64,000 nucleotides of DNA from Curtobacterium sp. MCLR17_036 (GCF_003234445.2 NZ_CP126269.1:2976001-3040000), one strand, 5' to 3'; positions 7,888 through 16,955 are shown, numbered from the stretch's first letter. Translations and numbers: made by a program. The notes: generated by a model not told the origin, from the sequence alone.

Positions 7888-8819
7888 GCTGGTCCCCCTT
7901 CGTCGGTGCTCCGGTGCGCGTCCGCGCGGCCGGCTTCGTGGTCGTCCTCGGCCGGCGGGCGGGCGTCGGTGCGGTGCTGGTCGACACCGACCTGGTCGAC
8001 ACCGAGCTGGTCGGCGGCGACCTGATCAGCTTCGACCTGATCAGCACCGAGCAGGTCGACGTCGGTGCGGTGGTGGTCGTGGCTGAAGAGCAGCCGCACC
8101 CCGGAGCATTCGGCGTCGAGCAGCCGTGCGGCCGTCGTGCGCTGCGCCGTGTGGTCGTCCGCGACGGCGCGCGGCACCGGTCGGATGCGGTGCTCCTGAC
8201 CGAGCAGGTCGCGGCCCCAGGCGGCGTCCGCGGCGAGGAGGACGCGGCCCTCGATGACGGCCCCGAGGTGGCCGGGCGCGTGGCCCGGCAGGTCGACCAG
8301 TCGGTACGAGCCGTCGCCGAACAGGTCGGCGGTGCGCAGCCCGCCGGGTCCGGCCCCCTGGTCGAAGGCGTCGTCCGGCACCACCAGGAGCCGTCGGGTC
8401 AGGTCGTCGGGCAGCAGCCCCGCCAGGACACCGTCGCGGAGTCGCGGTGCGGCCAGGGTCCGGCGCACCGGCTCCGACACGACGACGGCGGCCGAGGGGA
8501 ACGCGGACAGGCCGCCGACGTGGTCCGGGTGCAGGTGCGACAGCACCACGTGCGTCACCGTGCCGGGGTCGGACACCTGCGCACCGGCCGACGCCCCGGC
8601 CGGCACGTGCGGGGGCAGCAGGAGCCGGTAGGCGGCGCCCGCCGGGCCGGTACGCCACGGCAGCGGCGCGTACCCGGTGTCGAACAGCACCCGCCGGTCG
8701 CCGTCCTCGTACAGGAACACGTTCGCCGGGAACACGCGGCGCTCACGGGCGGCACCGCGCAGGAGCTGGTGCACGCCGTGGACGGTCGACCCGCAGGCGA
8801 ACGCGCGGAGGCTACCCAC
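7884..8819 (-). CDS. metallo-beta-lactamase fold hydrolase with repetitive acidic tail
   Basis: 311 aa. Metal-binding HLHPDH (residues 95-100), a later His in LPGHAPGH, Asp in ADAAWG and His in LFSHDHH give the binuclear site of MBL-fold hydrolases; lactonase/thioesterase-like members look like this. The last 55 residues are a degenerate pentapeptide series (GADQV, EADQV, AADQL, GVDQV, GVDQH) then an Asp/Glu/Arg-rich end, encoded by a 15-bp tandem repeat. Middle gene of the operon, overlapping both neighbours (8 bp upstream, 4 bp downstream). It may hydrolyse an acyl-thioester or beta-lactone intermediate (inference). Confidence 0.85.
   Translation of the reverse strand: MGSLRAFACGSTVHGVHQLLRGAARERRVFPANVFLYEDGDRRVLFDTGYAPLPWRTGPAGAAYRLLLPPHVPAGASAGAQVSDPGTVTHVVLSHLHPDHVGGLSAFPSAAVVVSEPVRRTLAAPRLRDGVLAGLLPDDLTRRLLVVPDDAFDQGAGPGGLRTADLFGDGSYRLVDLPGHAPGHLGAVIEGRVLLAADAAWGRDLLGQEHRIRPVPRAVADDHTAQRTTAARLLDAECSGVRLLFSHDHHRTDVDLLGADQVEADQVAADQLGVDQVGVDQHRTDARPPAEDDHEAGRADAHRSTDEGGPA
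7975..8050. repeat. 15-bp in-frame repeat in the MBL gene
   Basis: On the plus strand the word (ga)cctggtcgacaccga recurs with a period of 15 bases, degenerating toward 8050; translated on the minus strand it gives Asp-Gln-Val/Leu pentapeptide units. The period is a multiple of three, so copy-number change would keep the frame. Confidence 0.7.
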
Positions 8820-9795
8820 CGGCGCTCCCAGGGGTCGTCGCCGTGCGACCGGCCGACGCGTAGCTGGCCAGGGCGGCGTCGAGGCCGACGATCGGCTCGT
8901 AGCCCAGGACCTCGCGCGCCCGGGTGATGTCGAGCGTCTGCGAGTGCGTGATCGTCGTGACGGTGTAGCGCGTCACCGGGGGTTCGGGCCGCCCGGGCAG
9001 CACACCGCAGACCGCCTCGAGCAGGCCCGCCGCGCGGTACACGGCCCCGGCCGGCAGCGACCGGTGCCGCAGCGGCAGCCCGAGCCCGGTGAGCAACTGG
9101 TCGAGCAGGTCGACGAAGGGCCGTGGGTCTCCGTTCGTCACGTTGACGGCGAGCCCGGCGGCCTCGGGTACCTCGATCGCCAGCCGGACGGCGAGTGCGA
9201 CGTTCTCGACGGCGGTCAGGTCGACGAGACCCCGGCCGCCGCGCAGCAGCGGCACCCCGACGCGCTCGTGCACCCGCAGCAGGCGGGGCACCAGTCCCGG
9301 GTCGCCGGCCCCGATGATGCCGCGGGGGCGGAGGACCACGACCTCGACGTCCCGTGCCGCGCGGAGCAGCGACTCGGCGTGCAGCTTCGACCGGATGTAG
9401 TGGTTCATCGGCCGGCTCGGGTCGACCTCGTGCTCGCGGATGCCGAGGCGGTCCCGCGGCGCGGCGTAGACGCCGGGCGAGGAGACGTGCACGATGCGGC
9501 GCGCGCCGACGCGTCGCGCGTACTGCAGCACCCGCGCGGTCCCGGTGACGTTCGCGTGCTCGAACTCGGACCACCGACCCCACGGCGACGAGAGCGCCGC
9601 GCAGTGCACGACGACGTCGGCGGGGACGGACGAGCGGCCGAGGTCGTCGAGGTCCCCGACGAACACCGGCCCGTCGGGCAGCGCGTCCGCGCGCCGACCG
9701 GCCGCGGTCACCCGGTGTCCGTGCGCCCGCAGGTCCCGCACGACGTGGCCGCCGAGGAACCCGGTGGCGCCCGTGACGAGCACGTTCTCCCCCAT
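8812..9795 (-). CDS. NAD(P)-dependent dehydrogenase, OleD/3-beta-HSD-like
   Basis: 327 aa extended short-chain dehydrogenase. Rossmann motif GATGFLGGHV (residues 8-17), catalytic YIRSK (Tyr-x3-Lys), VDLTAVENVA and the C-terminal GLPLRHRSLPAGAVYRAAG and EPPVTRYTV blocks resemble OleD and 3-beta-hydroxysteroid dehydrogenases, where the latter block reads PP(V/L)TR. OleD reduces a 2-alkyl-3-ketoacyl acid. First gene of the operon: TAGGAT ends six bases before its ATG, suggesting a leaderless mRNA, and CGGAGG abuts the start. Its stop overlaps the MBL gene. Confidence 0.88.
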   Translation of the reverse strand: MGENVLVTGATGFLGGHVVRDLRAHGHRVTAAGRRADALPDGPVFVGDLDDLGRSSVPADVVVHCAALSSPWGRWSEFEHANVTGTARVLQYARRVGARRIVHVSSPGVYAAPRDRLGIREHEVDPSRPMNHYIRSKLHAESLLRAARDVEVVVLRPRGIIGAGDPGLVPRLLRVHERVGVPLLRGGRGLVDLTAVENVALAVRLAIEVPEAAGLAVNVTNGDPRPFVDLLDQLLTGLGLPLRHRSLPAGAVYRAAGLLEAVCGVLPGRPEPPVTRYTVTTITHSQTLDITRAREVLGYEPIVGLDAALASYASAGRTATTPGSAGG

Positions 9796-9879
9796 CCTCC
9801 GATCCTAGGGTGCCCGCCGCTCGGTGCTCGCTGCCCGGTGCTCGCTGCCCGCCCCGGGCCGCCGTCTAGGCTCGTCCAC

Positions 9880-11130
9880 GTGCGGATCGCCCTCGTCACC
9901 GACTACTACCTGCCGACGCTCGGCGGCGTCCAGACCGCGGTGCGCGCGCTCGCGGAGACCCTCACCGCGGCCGGACACGAGGTGACGGTGTTCTGCCCGC
10001 TCACCACGCCGTCGACGGCCCCCGGTGTCGTGGGGCTGCCGGTCTCCCCCGTCTTCCGCCCGGACGGCTACCCCTTCGCGTGGTCGCCGCGACGACTCCG
10101 TGGGCTGCTCCGTCGCGAGTTCGCCGCCCGCGGCATCGAGGTCGTGCACACCCACTCCGAGATGTTCGCGGCGCTCGGCGGCGTCCGGGCCGCCCACGAC
10201 CTCGGGCTGCCGGTCGTGCACACCATGCACGGGCGGATCGACGTCTACACGCGGAACGTGCTGCCGCTCCCCGCGGTCACCACCGTCCTGCTCGCCGCCC
10301 TGCACGGTCGACAGATCAGCCACGCCGGCATCCGGGTGGCCGGTGACCGGCCGTACACGAGGACACGCACCGGCCGGCGCATGTGGAGGGTCATGCTCGC
10401 GCAGTCCCGGGCGTCCACGCACGTCGTCGTGCCGTCCGGGCACTTCGCGCAGAAGCTCGTCGACCAGGGCGTCCGCACGCCGGTGACGGTGCTGACCAAC
10501 GGCATCGAGACGAGCGTGCTCGATGCGATCGGCGCAGTGCCGGCCCGGACCCTGCGCGCCGACGAACCCCTGCGGATCCTCTGGGTCGGGCGGCTCTCAC
10601 CCGAGAAACGTCCGGACGTGCTCGTCCGGGCGGCGCACGCGTTCCCGCCGGGGGTGCAGGTCGACGTGCACGGCGACGGGGTGGCCCGCGCCGACGTCGC
10701 CCGAGCCGCGGAGGGCGCAGCGGTGACCCTGCACGGCTCGACACCGCACGACGGGGTGCTCGACGCCATGCGATCGGCGCACCTGCTGGTGTCGAGCTCG
10801 TTCGACTTCGACAACCAGCCGATGGTGATGCTCGAGGCGATCGCGACCGGACTGCCGGTGCTCTACTGCGACCCCGACCTGGCCGAGGTCGTGCCGGAGG
10901 GCGGCGGCTTCCTCGCCCCGACCCCGGACGCAGCCGGCCTCGCCGCCGTGGTCGGTCGGCTCCGCGCCGACCCGGATGCGGTCACCCGCGCGAGCGAGGC
11001 GGTGCTCGCCGACCGCGGTCGCGTCGCGCAGCCCACCGCGGCCGTGGTCGACGTGTACGAGCAGGCCGTGGCGGCTGTGCGCGACGAGGGGGCGTCGCCG
11101 CCTACTGGTCGCCGTCCTCTTCCTGGTTGA
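9880..11130 (+). CDS. GT4 family glycosyltransferase
   Basis: 416 aa retaining glycosyltransferase. N-terminal GGVQTAVRALAETL after the first beta strand, GDP/UDP-sugar region GRLSPEKRPDVLVRAA, and the E-x7-E equivalent region DNQPMVMLEAIATGLPVL mark a GT-B, GT4 enzyme of the PimB/mannosyltransferase kind. Probably cytosolic face of the membrane. TAGGCT at 9867-9872 lies seven bases before GTG 9880, with no Shine-Dalgarno, so it is likely leaderless. It is divergent from the KAS III operon with an 84-bp gap. The last 29 bases overlap a convergent small gene. Acceptor unknown; glycolipid synthesis is plausible. Confidence 0.88.
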   Translation: MRIALVTDYYLPTLGGVQTAVRALAETLTAAGHEVTVFCPLTTPSTAPGVVGLPVSPVFRPDGYPFAWSPRRLRGLLRREFAARGIEVVHTHSEMFAALGGVRAAHDLGLPVVHTMHGRIDVYTRNVLPLPAVTTVLLAALHGRQISHAGIRVAGDRPYTRTRTGRRMWRVMLAQSRASTHVVVPSGHFAQKLVDQGVRTPVTVLTNGIETSVLDAIGAVPARTLRADEPLRILWVGRLSPEKRPDVLVRAAHAFPPGVQVDVHGDGVARADVARAAEGAAVTLHGSTPHDGVLDAMRSAHLLVSSSFDFDNQPMVMLEAIATGLPVLYCDPDLAEVVPEGGGFLAPTPDAAGLAAVVGRLRADPDAVTRASEAVLADRGRVAQPTAAVVDVYEQAVAAVRDEGASPPTGRRPLPG

Positions 11131-11272
11131 AGTGCGAGTCGTCGCCCGTGTGGCCGGCGGCCAGGCCGTCGGGGTCGTTCGGGATGGTGTTGTCGTCGCC
11201 GAGGCCGCCCGGCTTCTCGGTGCCCTCCGGGTCGTTCTTCGGGGCGTCGTGGGTGCTGGCGTTGTCGCTCAT
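11102..11272 (-). CDS. small acidic hydrophilic protein
   Basis: 56 aa, MSDNASTHDAPKNDP at the start and ending HFNQEEDGDQ. It has 15 acidic residues and no hydrophobic segment. GGAG lies six bases before ATG 11272, which supports translation. Its 3' end overlaps the glycosyltransferase 3' end by 29 bp on the opposite strand. Comparable tiny acidic proteins of unknown role are frequent in actinobacteria. Function unknown. Confidence 0.6.
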   Translation of the reverse strand: MSDNASTHDAPKNDPEGTEKPGGLGDDNTIPNDPDGLAAGHTGDDSHFNQEEDGDQ

Positions 11273-11391
11273 GGGCTGCTCCAGTGCAGGGTCGGTCCGG
11301 GGGCGCTGCCACCGGCGGTGCTGAGGTCTCGGACAGTACGGCCCGTGCCTCGGAATCCGCCGACGACGGCGCCGCGGGGCTGCCCTGCCGG

Positions 11392-11430
11392 GTGACACCG
11401 ACCGCACCGTTCGCTAGATTGTTCAACAAC
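11392..11430 (+). promoter_or_regulatory. pxpA promoter with GntR-type operator
   Basis: GTGACA (11392-11397), 17-base spacer, TAGATT (11415-11420). The palindrome TTGTTCAACAA (11419-11429) overlaps the -10 and start of transcription. The same palindrome, extended to a perfect ATTGTTCAACAAT, recurs before the DUF969 gene next to a GntR-family regulator gene, so repression by that regulator is inferred. Confidence 0.65.
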
Positions 11431-11452
11431 TCCGGCGACGACAGGGGACCTC

Positions 11453-12214
11453 GTGACGACGATCGACCTGAACAGCGACCTCGGTGAGGGCTACGGCGCC
11501 TGGACCACGGCCGACGACACCGCGATGCTCGACGTGGTGTCGAGCGCGAACGTCGCCTGTGGTGCCCACGCGGGTGATCCGGTGATCATGCTCGCCACCG
11601 CGCGGGCCGCCGCCGAGCGCGGGGTCGCCGTCGGCGCCCACGTCGCCTACCGCGACCTCGCGGGCTTCGGCCGCCGTCCGGTCCACGTCACGCCCGACGA
11701 ACTCCACGCCGACGTCGTGCACCAGATCGGCGCACTCGCCGCCGCGGCACGGGTCGCCGGCACGGCCGTCACCTACGTCAAGCCGCACGGCGCGCTCTAC
11801 AACACCGCGTGCGCCGACCCGGTGCAGGCCGAGGCCGTGGTCCGGGCGGTCGCCGACGTCGACGGGTCCCTCGCGGTGCTCGCGCTGCCGGGGTCCGAGC
11901 TGCTGCTCGCCGCCGAGCGCCACGGGCTCCGCGCGGTGAGCGAGGTCTTCGCCGACCGCGCCTACGAACCCGACGGGTCGCTCGTGTCGCGGAGCCGACC
12001 CGGCGCGGTGCTGCACGACCCGGACCAGGTCGCGGCGCGCGTGCTCCGCATGGTCACCGACGGGGTCGCGACCGCGGTCGACGGCTCCGACGTCCCGGTC
12101 CGCGCCGACTCGGTGTGCGTGCACGGCGACTCCCCCGGCGCGGTCGCGATGGCCCGGGCCGTCCGCGCGCTCCTCACCGAGCACGGCATCCGGATCACCC
12201 CGTTCGCGCGATGA
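11453..12214 (+). CDS. pxpA: 5-oxoprolinase subunit A (LamB/YcsF)
   Basis: 253 aa. Conserved family blocks [11 protein letters not shown] (start), [13 protein letters not shown] and VKPHGALYN are present, with a final HGDSPGA block. In PxpABC the complex opens 5-oxo-L-proline to L-glutamate with ATP; PxpA supplies the ring-opening part. GTG start with AGGGGA five bases upstream. First gene of pxpABC, overlapping pxpB (ATGA). Length is normal. Confidence 0.95.
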   Translation: MTTIDLNSDLGEGYGAWTTADDTAMLDVVSSANVACGAHAGDPVIMLATARAAAERGVAVGAHVAYRDLAGFGRRPVHVTPDELHADVVHQIGALAAAARVAGTAVTYVKPHGALYNTACADPVQAEAVVRAVADVDGSLAVLALPGSELLLAAERHGLRAVSEVFADRAYEPDGSLVSRSRPGAVLHDPDQVAARVLRMVTDGVATAVDGSDVPVRADSVCVHGDSPGAVAMARAVRALLTEHGIRITPFAR

Positions 12215-12840
12215 CCGCCCCCGACCTCCGGACCGCGGGACGGACCGCGCTCCTCGCGACGTTCGACTCCCTGCCCGACGTCGTCGCGTTCCGCACGGGG
12301 CTGGCAGCGGTCCCGGTCCCCGGTCTGACCGAGGTCGTGTCCGGCGCCCGGACGCTGCTGCTCCGGTTCGACCCCGCCACGACCGACGCCGCCCGCCTGC
12401 GGGCCGACCTGCAGCGGATCGCCCCGGTCGCCGCCGCGACCGCGGTCGACGGCGCCGCGCTCGTCGTCCCGGTGGTCTACGACGGCGAAGACCTCGACGC
12501 CGTCACCGGCCTGACCGGCATGTCCCCGGACGAGCTCGTCGCCTGGCACACCGGCCAGGTCTGGACGAGCGCGTTCTGCGGTTTCGCCCCCGGGTTCAGC
12601 TACCTGACCGGCTCGCAGCCCCCGCTCGACCTCCCCCGCCGCCCGGCTTCCCGCACCGCCGTACCGAGCGGGTCGGTGGCGCTGGCCGGTGAGTTCAGCG
12701 CCGTCTACCCGCGGGTCTCGCCCGGTGGGTGGCAGCTGATCGGACGCACCACGGTGCCGATGTGGTCCCTCGACCGCGACCCGCCGGCCCTCGCGCCGGC
12801 TGGTACACGAGTCCGCTTCGTCGAGGCGGGTCGGGCATGA
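12211..12840 (+). CDS. pxpB: 5-oxoprolinase subunit B (KipI-like)
   Basis: 209 aa. The KipI/PxpB signature region is clear: [13 protein letters not shown], then [20 protein letters not shown] and WQLIGRT. Works with PxpC to phosphorylate 5-oxoproline before ring opening (known for the E. coli and B. subtilis complex). Start overlaps pxpA stop and its own stop overlaps pxpC, so all three are coupled and probably made in equal amounts. Confidence 0.94.
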   Translation: MTAPDLRTAGRTALLATFDSLPDVVAFRTGLAAVPVPGLTEVVSGARTLLLRFDPATTDAARLRADLQRIAPVAAATAVDGAALVVPVVYDGEDLDAVTGLTGMSPDELVAWHTGQVWTSAFCGFAPGFSYLTGSQPPLDLPRRPASRTAVPSGSVALAGEFSAVYPRVSPGGWQLIGRTTVPMWSLDRDPPALAPAGTRVRFVEAGRA

Positions 12841-13721
12841 GCGCCCTCACCGTCACGCACGTCGGCTACGGCGTGACCACCCAGGACCTCGGCCGGCCCG
12901 GCTTCAGCGACATGGGGCTCGGCGCGGCGGGCGCCGCCGACCGCGGGTCCGCGGCGCTCGCGAACCGGCTGGTCGGCAACCGTCCCGACGCGGCCGTCCT
13001 GGAGGCACTGCTCGGCTCGGTCGCGCTCCGTGCGGACGCGTACGTGGTCGCCGCCACCGCCGGCGCGGCCTGCCCCGTCGAGATCGAGCGCGCGGACGGC
13101 AGCGTCCGGGGCGCGGCGTCGCACGAGGTCCTGCTCCTGGCGCCCGGCGACACCCTGCGCATCGGCACGGCGTCGGTCGGGCTGCGCGCCTACGTCGCGG
13201 TGCTCGGCGGCGTCGCGGTCGACCCGGTCCTCGGCAGCCGGTCGTGGGACTCCCTCGCCCGACTCGGCCCGCCACCCCTGACCGTCGGGGACGTGCTGCC
13301 CGTCGGTGACGCGCGGGTGTCCTGGCCGAACGTCGACGCCGTGCCGCAGCCGGCACCCCGCTGGCCCGACGAGCCCGTCCTGCTCGACGTCACCGTCGGT
13401 CCGCGCGACGACTGGTTCACCGCCGACCGTCGAGCGACCCTGACCGGCCAGGAGTTCCACGTCACCGCGGACAGCGACCGCGTGGGTGTCCGCACGACGG
13501 CGGCGACACCGTTCGAGCGCGCGGTCGCCCACGAGCTCCCGAGCGAGGGCGTCGAGACCGGCTCGTTGCAGGTACCGCCCGAGGGCTTCCCGGTGCTGTT
13601 CCTCGCCGACCACCCGGTCACCGGGGGCTACCCGGTCGTCGCGGTGCTGACCCCGACAGCCGTTGACCGTGCCGCGCAGCTGCGCCCGGGCGACCGGATG
13701 CGGTTCCGCATCGTCGAGTAG
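12837..13721 (+). CDS. pxpC: 5-oxoprolinase subunit C (KipA-like)
   Basis: 294 aa, biotin-carboxylase-related KipA/PxpC family. Typical blocks: GVTTQDLGRPGFSDMGLG at the N-terminus, AANRLVGN-like ALANRLVGNRPDAAVLE, SRSWDSLARLG and the C-terminal VLFLADHPVTGGYPVVAVL. Partner of PxpB. ATG overlaps the pxpB stop (ATGA). The operon may continue into the ABM-domain gene 65 bp downstream. Confidence 0.94.
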   Translation: MSALTVTHVGYGVTTQDLGRPGFSDMGLGAAGAADRGSAALANRLVGNRPDAAVLEALLGSVALRADAYVVAATAGAACPVEIERADGSVRGAASHEVLLLAPGDTLRIGTASVGLRAYVAVLGGVAVDPVLGSRSWDSLARLGPPPLTVGDVLPVGDARVSWPNVDAVPQPAPRWPDEPVLLDVTVGPRDDWFTADRRATLTGQEFHVTADSDRVGVRTTAATPFERAVAHELPSEGVETGSLQVPPEGFPVLFLADHPVTGGYPVVAVLTPTAVDRAAQLRPGDRMRFRIVE

Positions 13722-13785
13722 GCCGGGCCGGAACAACCACGCGGTGTCGGGAGTTGTCTCGGACATCCCCGACGAAAGGCACCAC

Positions 13786-14088
13786 ATGTCGATCACCGTC
13801 CTGCTCGAGGTCCGGTTCCAGCCCGAGGCCGCCGCCGATGCCGTCGAGACCGCCGTCCGGCAGACCCTCGCCCAGACGGCGTCGTTCCCGGGCAACGAGT
13901 CGCTCGAGGTCCTGGTGGACGACGACGACCCGACCCGCATGGTCGTCGTCGAGTCATGGACCACCGCGGCGGACCACGACGCCTACGTCGCCTGGCGCGC
14001 CACCCCCGAGGGATCGGCGGCCATCGGACCGCTGCTCGCCGAGGCGCCCGTCACCCGCACCTTCGCACGGACGATCCCGCTGGGCTGA
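13786..14088 (+). CDS. antibiotic biosynthesis monooxygenase (ABM) domain protein
   Basis: 100 aa ferredoxin-like dimeric alpha/beta barrel protein. Strand-helix pattern ITVLLEVRFQPE...LAQTASFPGNESLEVLVDDDDPTRMVVVESWTTAADHDAYVAWR matches ABM/YgiN-type proteins, which range from quinol monooxygenases to haem-degrading or purely regulatory proteins. GAAAGG precedes ATG 13786. Same strand as pxpABC; whether co-transcribed is unclear. Specific role unknown. Confidence 0.8.
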   Translation: MSITVLLEVRFQPEAAADAVETAVRQTLAQTASFPGNESLEVLVDDDDPTRMVVVESWTTAADHDAYVAWRATPEGSAAIGPLLAEAPVTRTFARTIPLG

Positions 14089-14130
14089 GCGCTCGCGCGC
14101 GGTGACCCCGCTGGACCGGCCAGAGCCGGG

Positions 14131-15192
14131 TCACCGCCCGACGTGCTCGCGGGCCTCCATCGCGTCCCAGGCGAAGCTGGCGAGCCAGTGCGTCGAGTAG
14201 TACTCCTCGCCGACGCTCGCCGCGAGCCCGGAGGCCAGCAGCCGGTCGGCCGCGTCGTCGAGCAGCCCCGCGATCCCCGCGCCCGCCCCGGGCGATCCGT
14301 CGGCGCGCAGGGCGTCCGCGATCCGGCGTGCCGCGCCGGCACGGGACAGGTCGAGGCCGAACAGGTGGACCTGCTGCGGGTCGTTCTCGTCGCGGACCAC
14401 CGTCGACCGCAGGATCGCGTCGCCCGGCTGCACCTCGGCGAAGAACGCCTGCGCCCAGGTCGCGAACTCGTCGGCCGGCAGGACCGCGCGCACCAGGTCG
14501 GCCTCGGCGAGCCCGGCCGACAGGAAGTCGTGACCGCTGCGCTCCCACGCGAAGGGCCATCCGGCGTCGTCGCCGAACCACTCGCGCGTGGCACGCTCGA
14601 CCGTCGAGGCGAGGGCGTCCCGGCCGAGCGACCGGGCGGCCTCGAGCACGAGCAGCAGCCCGAACGCCGAGTTCGAGTGCACCCCGTGCCGGACCGGGTG
14701 GGCGGCACCGTCGACCCACCGGGTGACGAGGTCCTCGAGCACGTCGACGACGGGTGCGAAGCCGGGCGCGAGCTGCCGGATCGCGGGCACCTCGGACGCC
14801 GAGACCTCGGCGGCGAGCCGGGCGAGCCAGGCCCAGCCGTAGGGGCGCTCGTAGTGCGGTGTCCCACGCAGGTAGGCCGCCTCGGTCGCGAGGTGATCCG
14901 TCGTGAGGTGCGCCTGCAGGATCGAGGTGAGCCGGGCCTCCAGACCGTCCGACAGACCGTGCGCCACCAGGCGCGTGGCGAGCCAGTGCATGTGCACGGA
15001 CGAGTGCCAGTCGTAGGACGTGGCGAAGGCCGGGTGGAGCTCGACGGGCAGGGCCCGGTCGTCCGGACCGGACGTGGTGTGGTGCGCCGCGTACGGGTAC
15101 TCGCGGGTGGTGTTCTCGGCGGCGACGGCCGCGAAGCGGTCGGCCCAGGCAGCCCGGGTCAGGTCGATCGGGGTGGCATCAGAACGCGACAA
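14131..15192 (-). CDS. DUF2891 protein
   Basis: 353 aa soluble, helix-rich protein. YDWHSSVHMHWLATRL, GTPHYERPYGWAWL and HWLASFAWDAM are the family's aromatic/His-rich blocks; the repeated helical look suggests an alpha/alpha toroid like some isomerases or lyases (inference). Third gene of the DUF969-DUF979-DUF2891 operon; its TTG start overlaps DUF979 by 14 bp, with GGGAG nine bases upstream. Placement beside 5-oxoprolinase suggests a role in pyroglutamate or glutamine-derived compound use. No enzymatic activity is known to me. Confidence 0.82.
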   Translation of the reverse strand: MSRSDATPIDLTRAAWADRFAAVAAENTTREYPYAAHHTTSGPDDRALPVELHPAFATSYDWHSSVHMHWLATRLVAHGLSDGLEARLTSILQAHLTTDHLATEAAYLRGTPHYERPYGWAWLARLAAEVSASEVPAIRQLAPGFAPVVDVLEDLVTRWVDGAAHPVRHGVHSNSAFGLLLVLEAARSLGRDALASTVERATREWFGDDAGWPFAWERSGHDFLSAGLAEADLVRAVLPADEFATWAQAFFAEVQPGDAILRSTVVRDENDPQQVHLFGLDLSRAGAARRIADALRADGSPGAGAGIAGLLDDAADRLLASGLAASVGEEYYSTHWLASFAWDAMEAREHVGR

Positions 15193-16249
15193 GGTACATG
15201 ACTCCCATGTTGACGACGAGCAGGACGGCGGCGGTCGGGATCTGCGCCTTGATCGGGCCGTACTTGTCCCGCATCTCGAGCAGTGCGGCCGGCACCAGGT
15301 TGAAGTTGGCGGCCATCGGCGTGACCAGGGTGCCGCAGAAGCCGGCGAGCATGCCGATGGCGAAGATCGCGGCGGGGTTGCCGTCGAAGCCCTGCACCAG
15401 GACGGGCCAGCCGATCGCCGCGGTCATGATCGGGAAGGCGGCGAAGGCGTTGCCCATGATGATCGTGAAGAGCGCCATGCCGAGGCAGTAGATCACCACG
15501 GCGGCGAGCAGCGAGCCCTCGGGCAGGACCGACTTGATGATCGTGCCGACGGCGTCGCCGACCCCGGCCTGCGTGAAGACGATGCCGAGCGTGGACAGCA
15601 TCTGCGGCAGCAGCGCCGCCCAGCCGATCGCCTGCAGCAGGCGGCCGCCCTCGCGGACCGGGGTGGCGATGCGCGGCGGGCGCAGGACGAACACCGCGAC
15701 GACCACGGCCAGGACCGAACCGATGCCCAGGCCGGTCAGGGTCGCGCTGCCCTCGGCGAGCAGTGGCTCGCCGCCGATCCGGACCAGCGGGCCGAGCGTC
15801 GCCACGAGGACGGCGACCACGGGCACGACCAGTGCCGGGATGAAGAGCCTGTTGCCGAAGCGGGTCGCGAACGCCGCACGCTCGTCGGGGCTGGTGGTGG
15901 CGAGGACGCTCGTGCTGGCGGACGGCTTCGTCGCGACGCCCGTCGGTTCGGCCGGCCCCGTCTCGGCGCCCGTGCCGGCACCGGGGATGCTCGCGACCCG
16001 GGTGCGGCTGGTGGTCCCGGTGAACCCGAGACCGGCGAGGGCGACCATGACGAGGACGGCGATGCCGAGCACCCACGAGGGCGCGGTCTTCGCGGCGACG
16101 AAGGTGCCGTAGAAGAAGGACAGGCCGAGGATGCCCCAGAACGCCGCGTTGCCGAGGCGCTTCGCGTGCGCGGTGTCCGTGACGATGAGGACCGCGACGG
16201 CGATGAAGAACGCGCCGATGAGCCAGTAGAGCCATTCGCTGGTGATCAC
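15179..16249 (-). CDS. DUF979 membrane protein, putative permease subunit
   Basis: 356 aa with about nine TM helices and a cytoplasmic Pro/Thr/Ser-rich loop at residues 78-125. Conserved-looking intramembrane motifs are MGNAFAAFPIMTAAIG and GMLAGFCGTLVTPMAANFN. DUF979 always seems to travel with DUF969, and together they have the size and helix number of an anion-symporter-like carrier split in two. GTG 16249 overlaps the DUF969 stop. Next to pxpABC and a shared operator, a 5-oxoproline permease is the natural guess (inference). Confidence 0.82.
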   Translation of the reverse strand: MITSEWLYWLIGAFFIAVAVLIVTDTAHAKRLGNAAFWGILGLSFFYGTFVAAKTAPSWVLGIAVLVMVALAGLGFTGTTSRTRVASIPGAGTGAETGPAEPTGVATKPSASTSVLATTSPDERAAFATRFGNRLFIPALVVPVVAVLVATLGPLVRIGGEPLLAEGSATLTGLGIGSVLAVVVAVFVLRPPRIATPVREGGRLLQAIGWAALLPQMLSTLGIVFTQAGVGDAVGTIIKSVLPEGSLLAAVVIYCLGMALFTIIMGNAFAAFPIMTAAIGWPVLVQGFDGNPAAIFAIGMLAGFCGTLVTPMAANFNLVPAALLEMRDKYGPIKAQIPTAAVLLVVNMGVMYLVAF

Positions 16250-16950
16250 GCCGGGACCTCCGTGCCGGGGGCGAGCGACACGTCGGCCGCCATCTTGTCG
16301 AGCCGTCGGTCGAGCAGCAGCAGCCGGGTGCCGTGCACGAGCAGGGCGGCGATGCCGGTCGGGATGGCCCAGAGTGCGAGGTCGATCGGTTCGAGCGCGA
16401 GCCCGTAGGTCGAGTCGACGAAGGTCGTGATGAGCAGGATCGATCCGACCGCGACGAAGACGTCCTCGCCGAAGAAGACCCCGACGGTGTCGGACGACGC
16501 CGAGTAGCCCTTGATCTTCTCGCGCATGCGCTCGTCGATCCGGCCGTACTTCTTGAGCGCCGCACCCTCGGCCATCGGGTGCACGAGTGGGCGCACGGTC
16601 TGCGCCGGGCCGCCGATGCTGGTCAGGCCGACCGCTGCCGTGACCTGCCGGATGGCGAGGTACCCGGCGAGCAGGCGCCCCGTCGTCAGCTTGTCGAGCT
16701 TCGCGATGAGGCGCTTCGCCTGGTCCTGCAGGCCGTAGCGCTCGATCAGACCGATGACCGGCAGGACGAGCGCGAAGGTCGTGACCGAGCGACTCGACGC
16801 GAAGCCGTCGCCGAAGGCGGTGAGGATGCCGACGGGACCGATCCCGCCGATGGCCGCGGTGACGATGCCCGCGACGGTCACGACGAGGAGCGCGTTGACG
16901 CGCAACGCGAACCCGACGATGACGACGGCGACGCCGATGAGGACGAACAT
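16246..16950 (-). CDS. DUF969 membrane protein, putative permease subunit
   Basis: 234 aa from ATG 16950, five or six TM helices; GFALRVNALLVVTVAGIVTAAIGG at the N-terminus and LIERYGLQDQAKRLI in a loop fit the DUF969 family. ATG 16971 would add seven residues but falls inside the operator, and the family normally begins near MFVLIG. First gene of the operon with DUF979 and DUF2891. See the promoter entry for control. Confidence 0.82.
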   Translation of the reverse strand: MFVLIGVAVVIVGFALRVNALLVVTVAGIVTAAIGGIGPVGILTAFGDGFASSRSVTTFALVLPVIGLIERYGLQDQAKRLIAKLDKLTTGRLLAGYLAIRQVTAAVGLTSIGGPAQTVRPLVHPMAEGAALKKYGRIDERMREKIKGYSASSDTVGVFFGEDVFVAVGSILLITTFVDSTYGLALEPIDLALWAIPTGIAALLVHGTRLLLLDRRLDKMAADVSLAPGTEVPA

Positions 16951-16955
16951 GCGGG

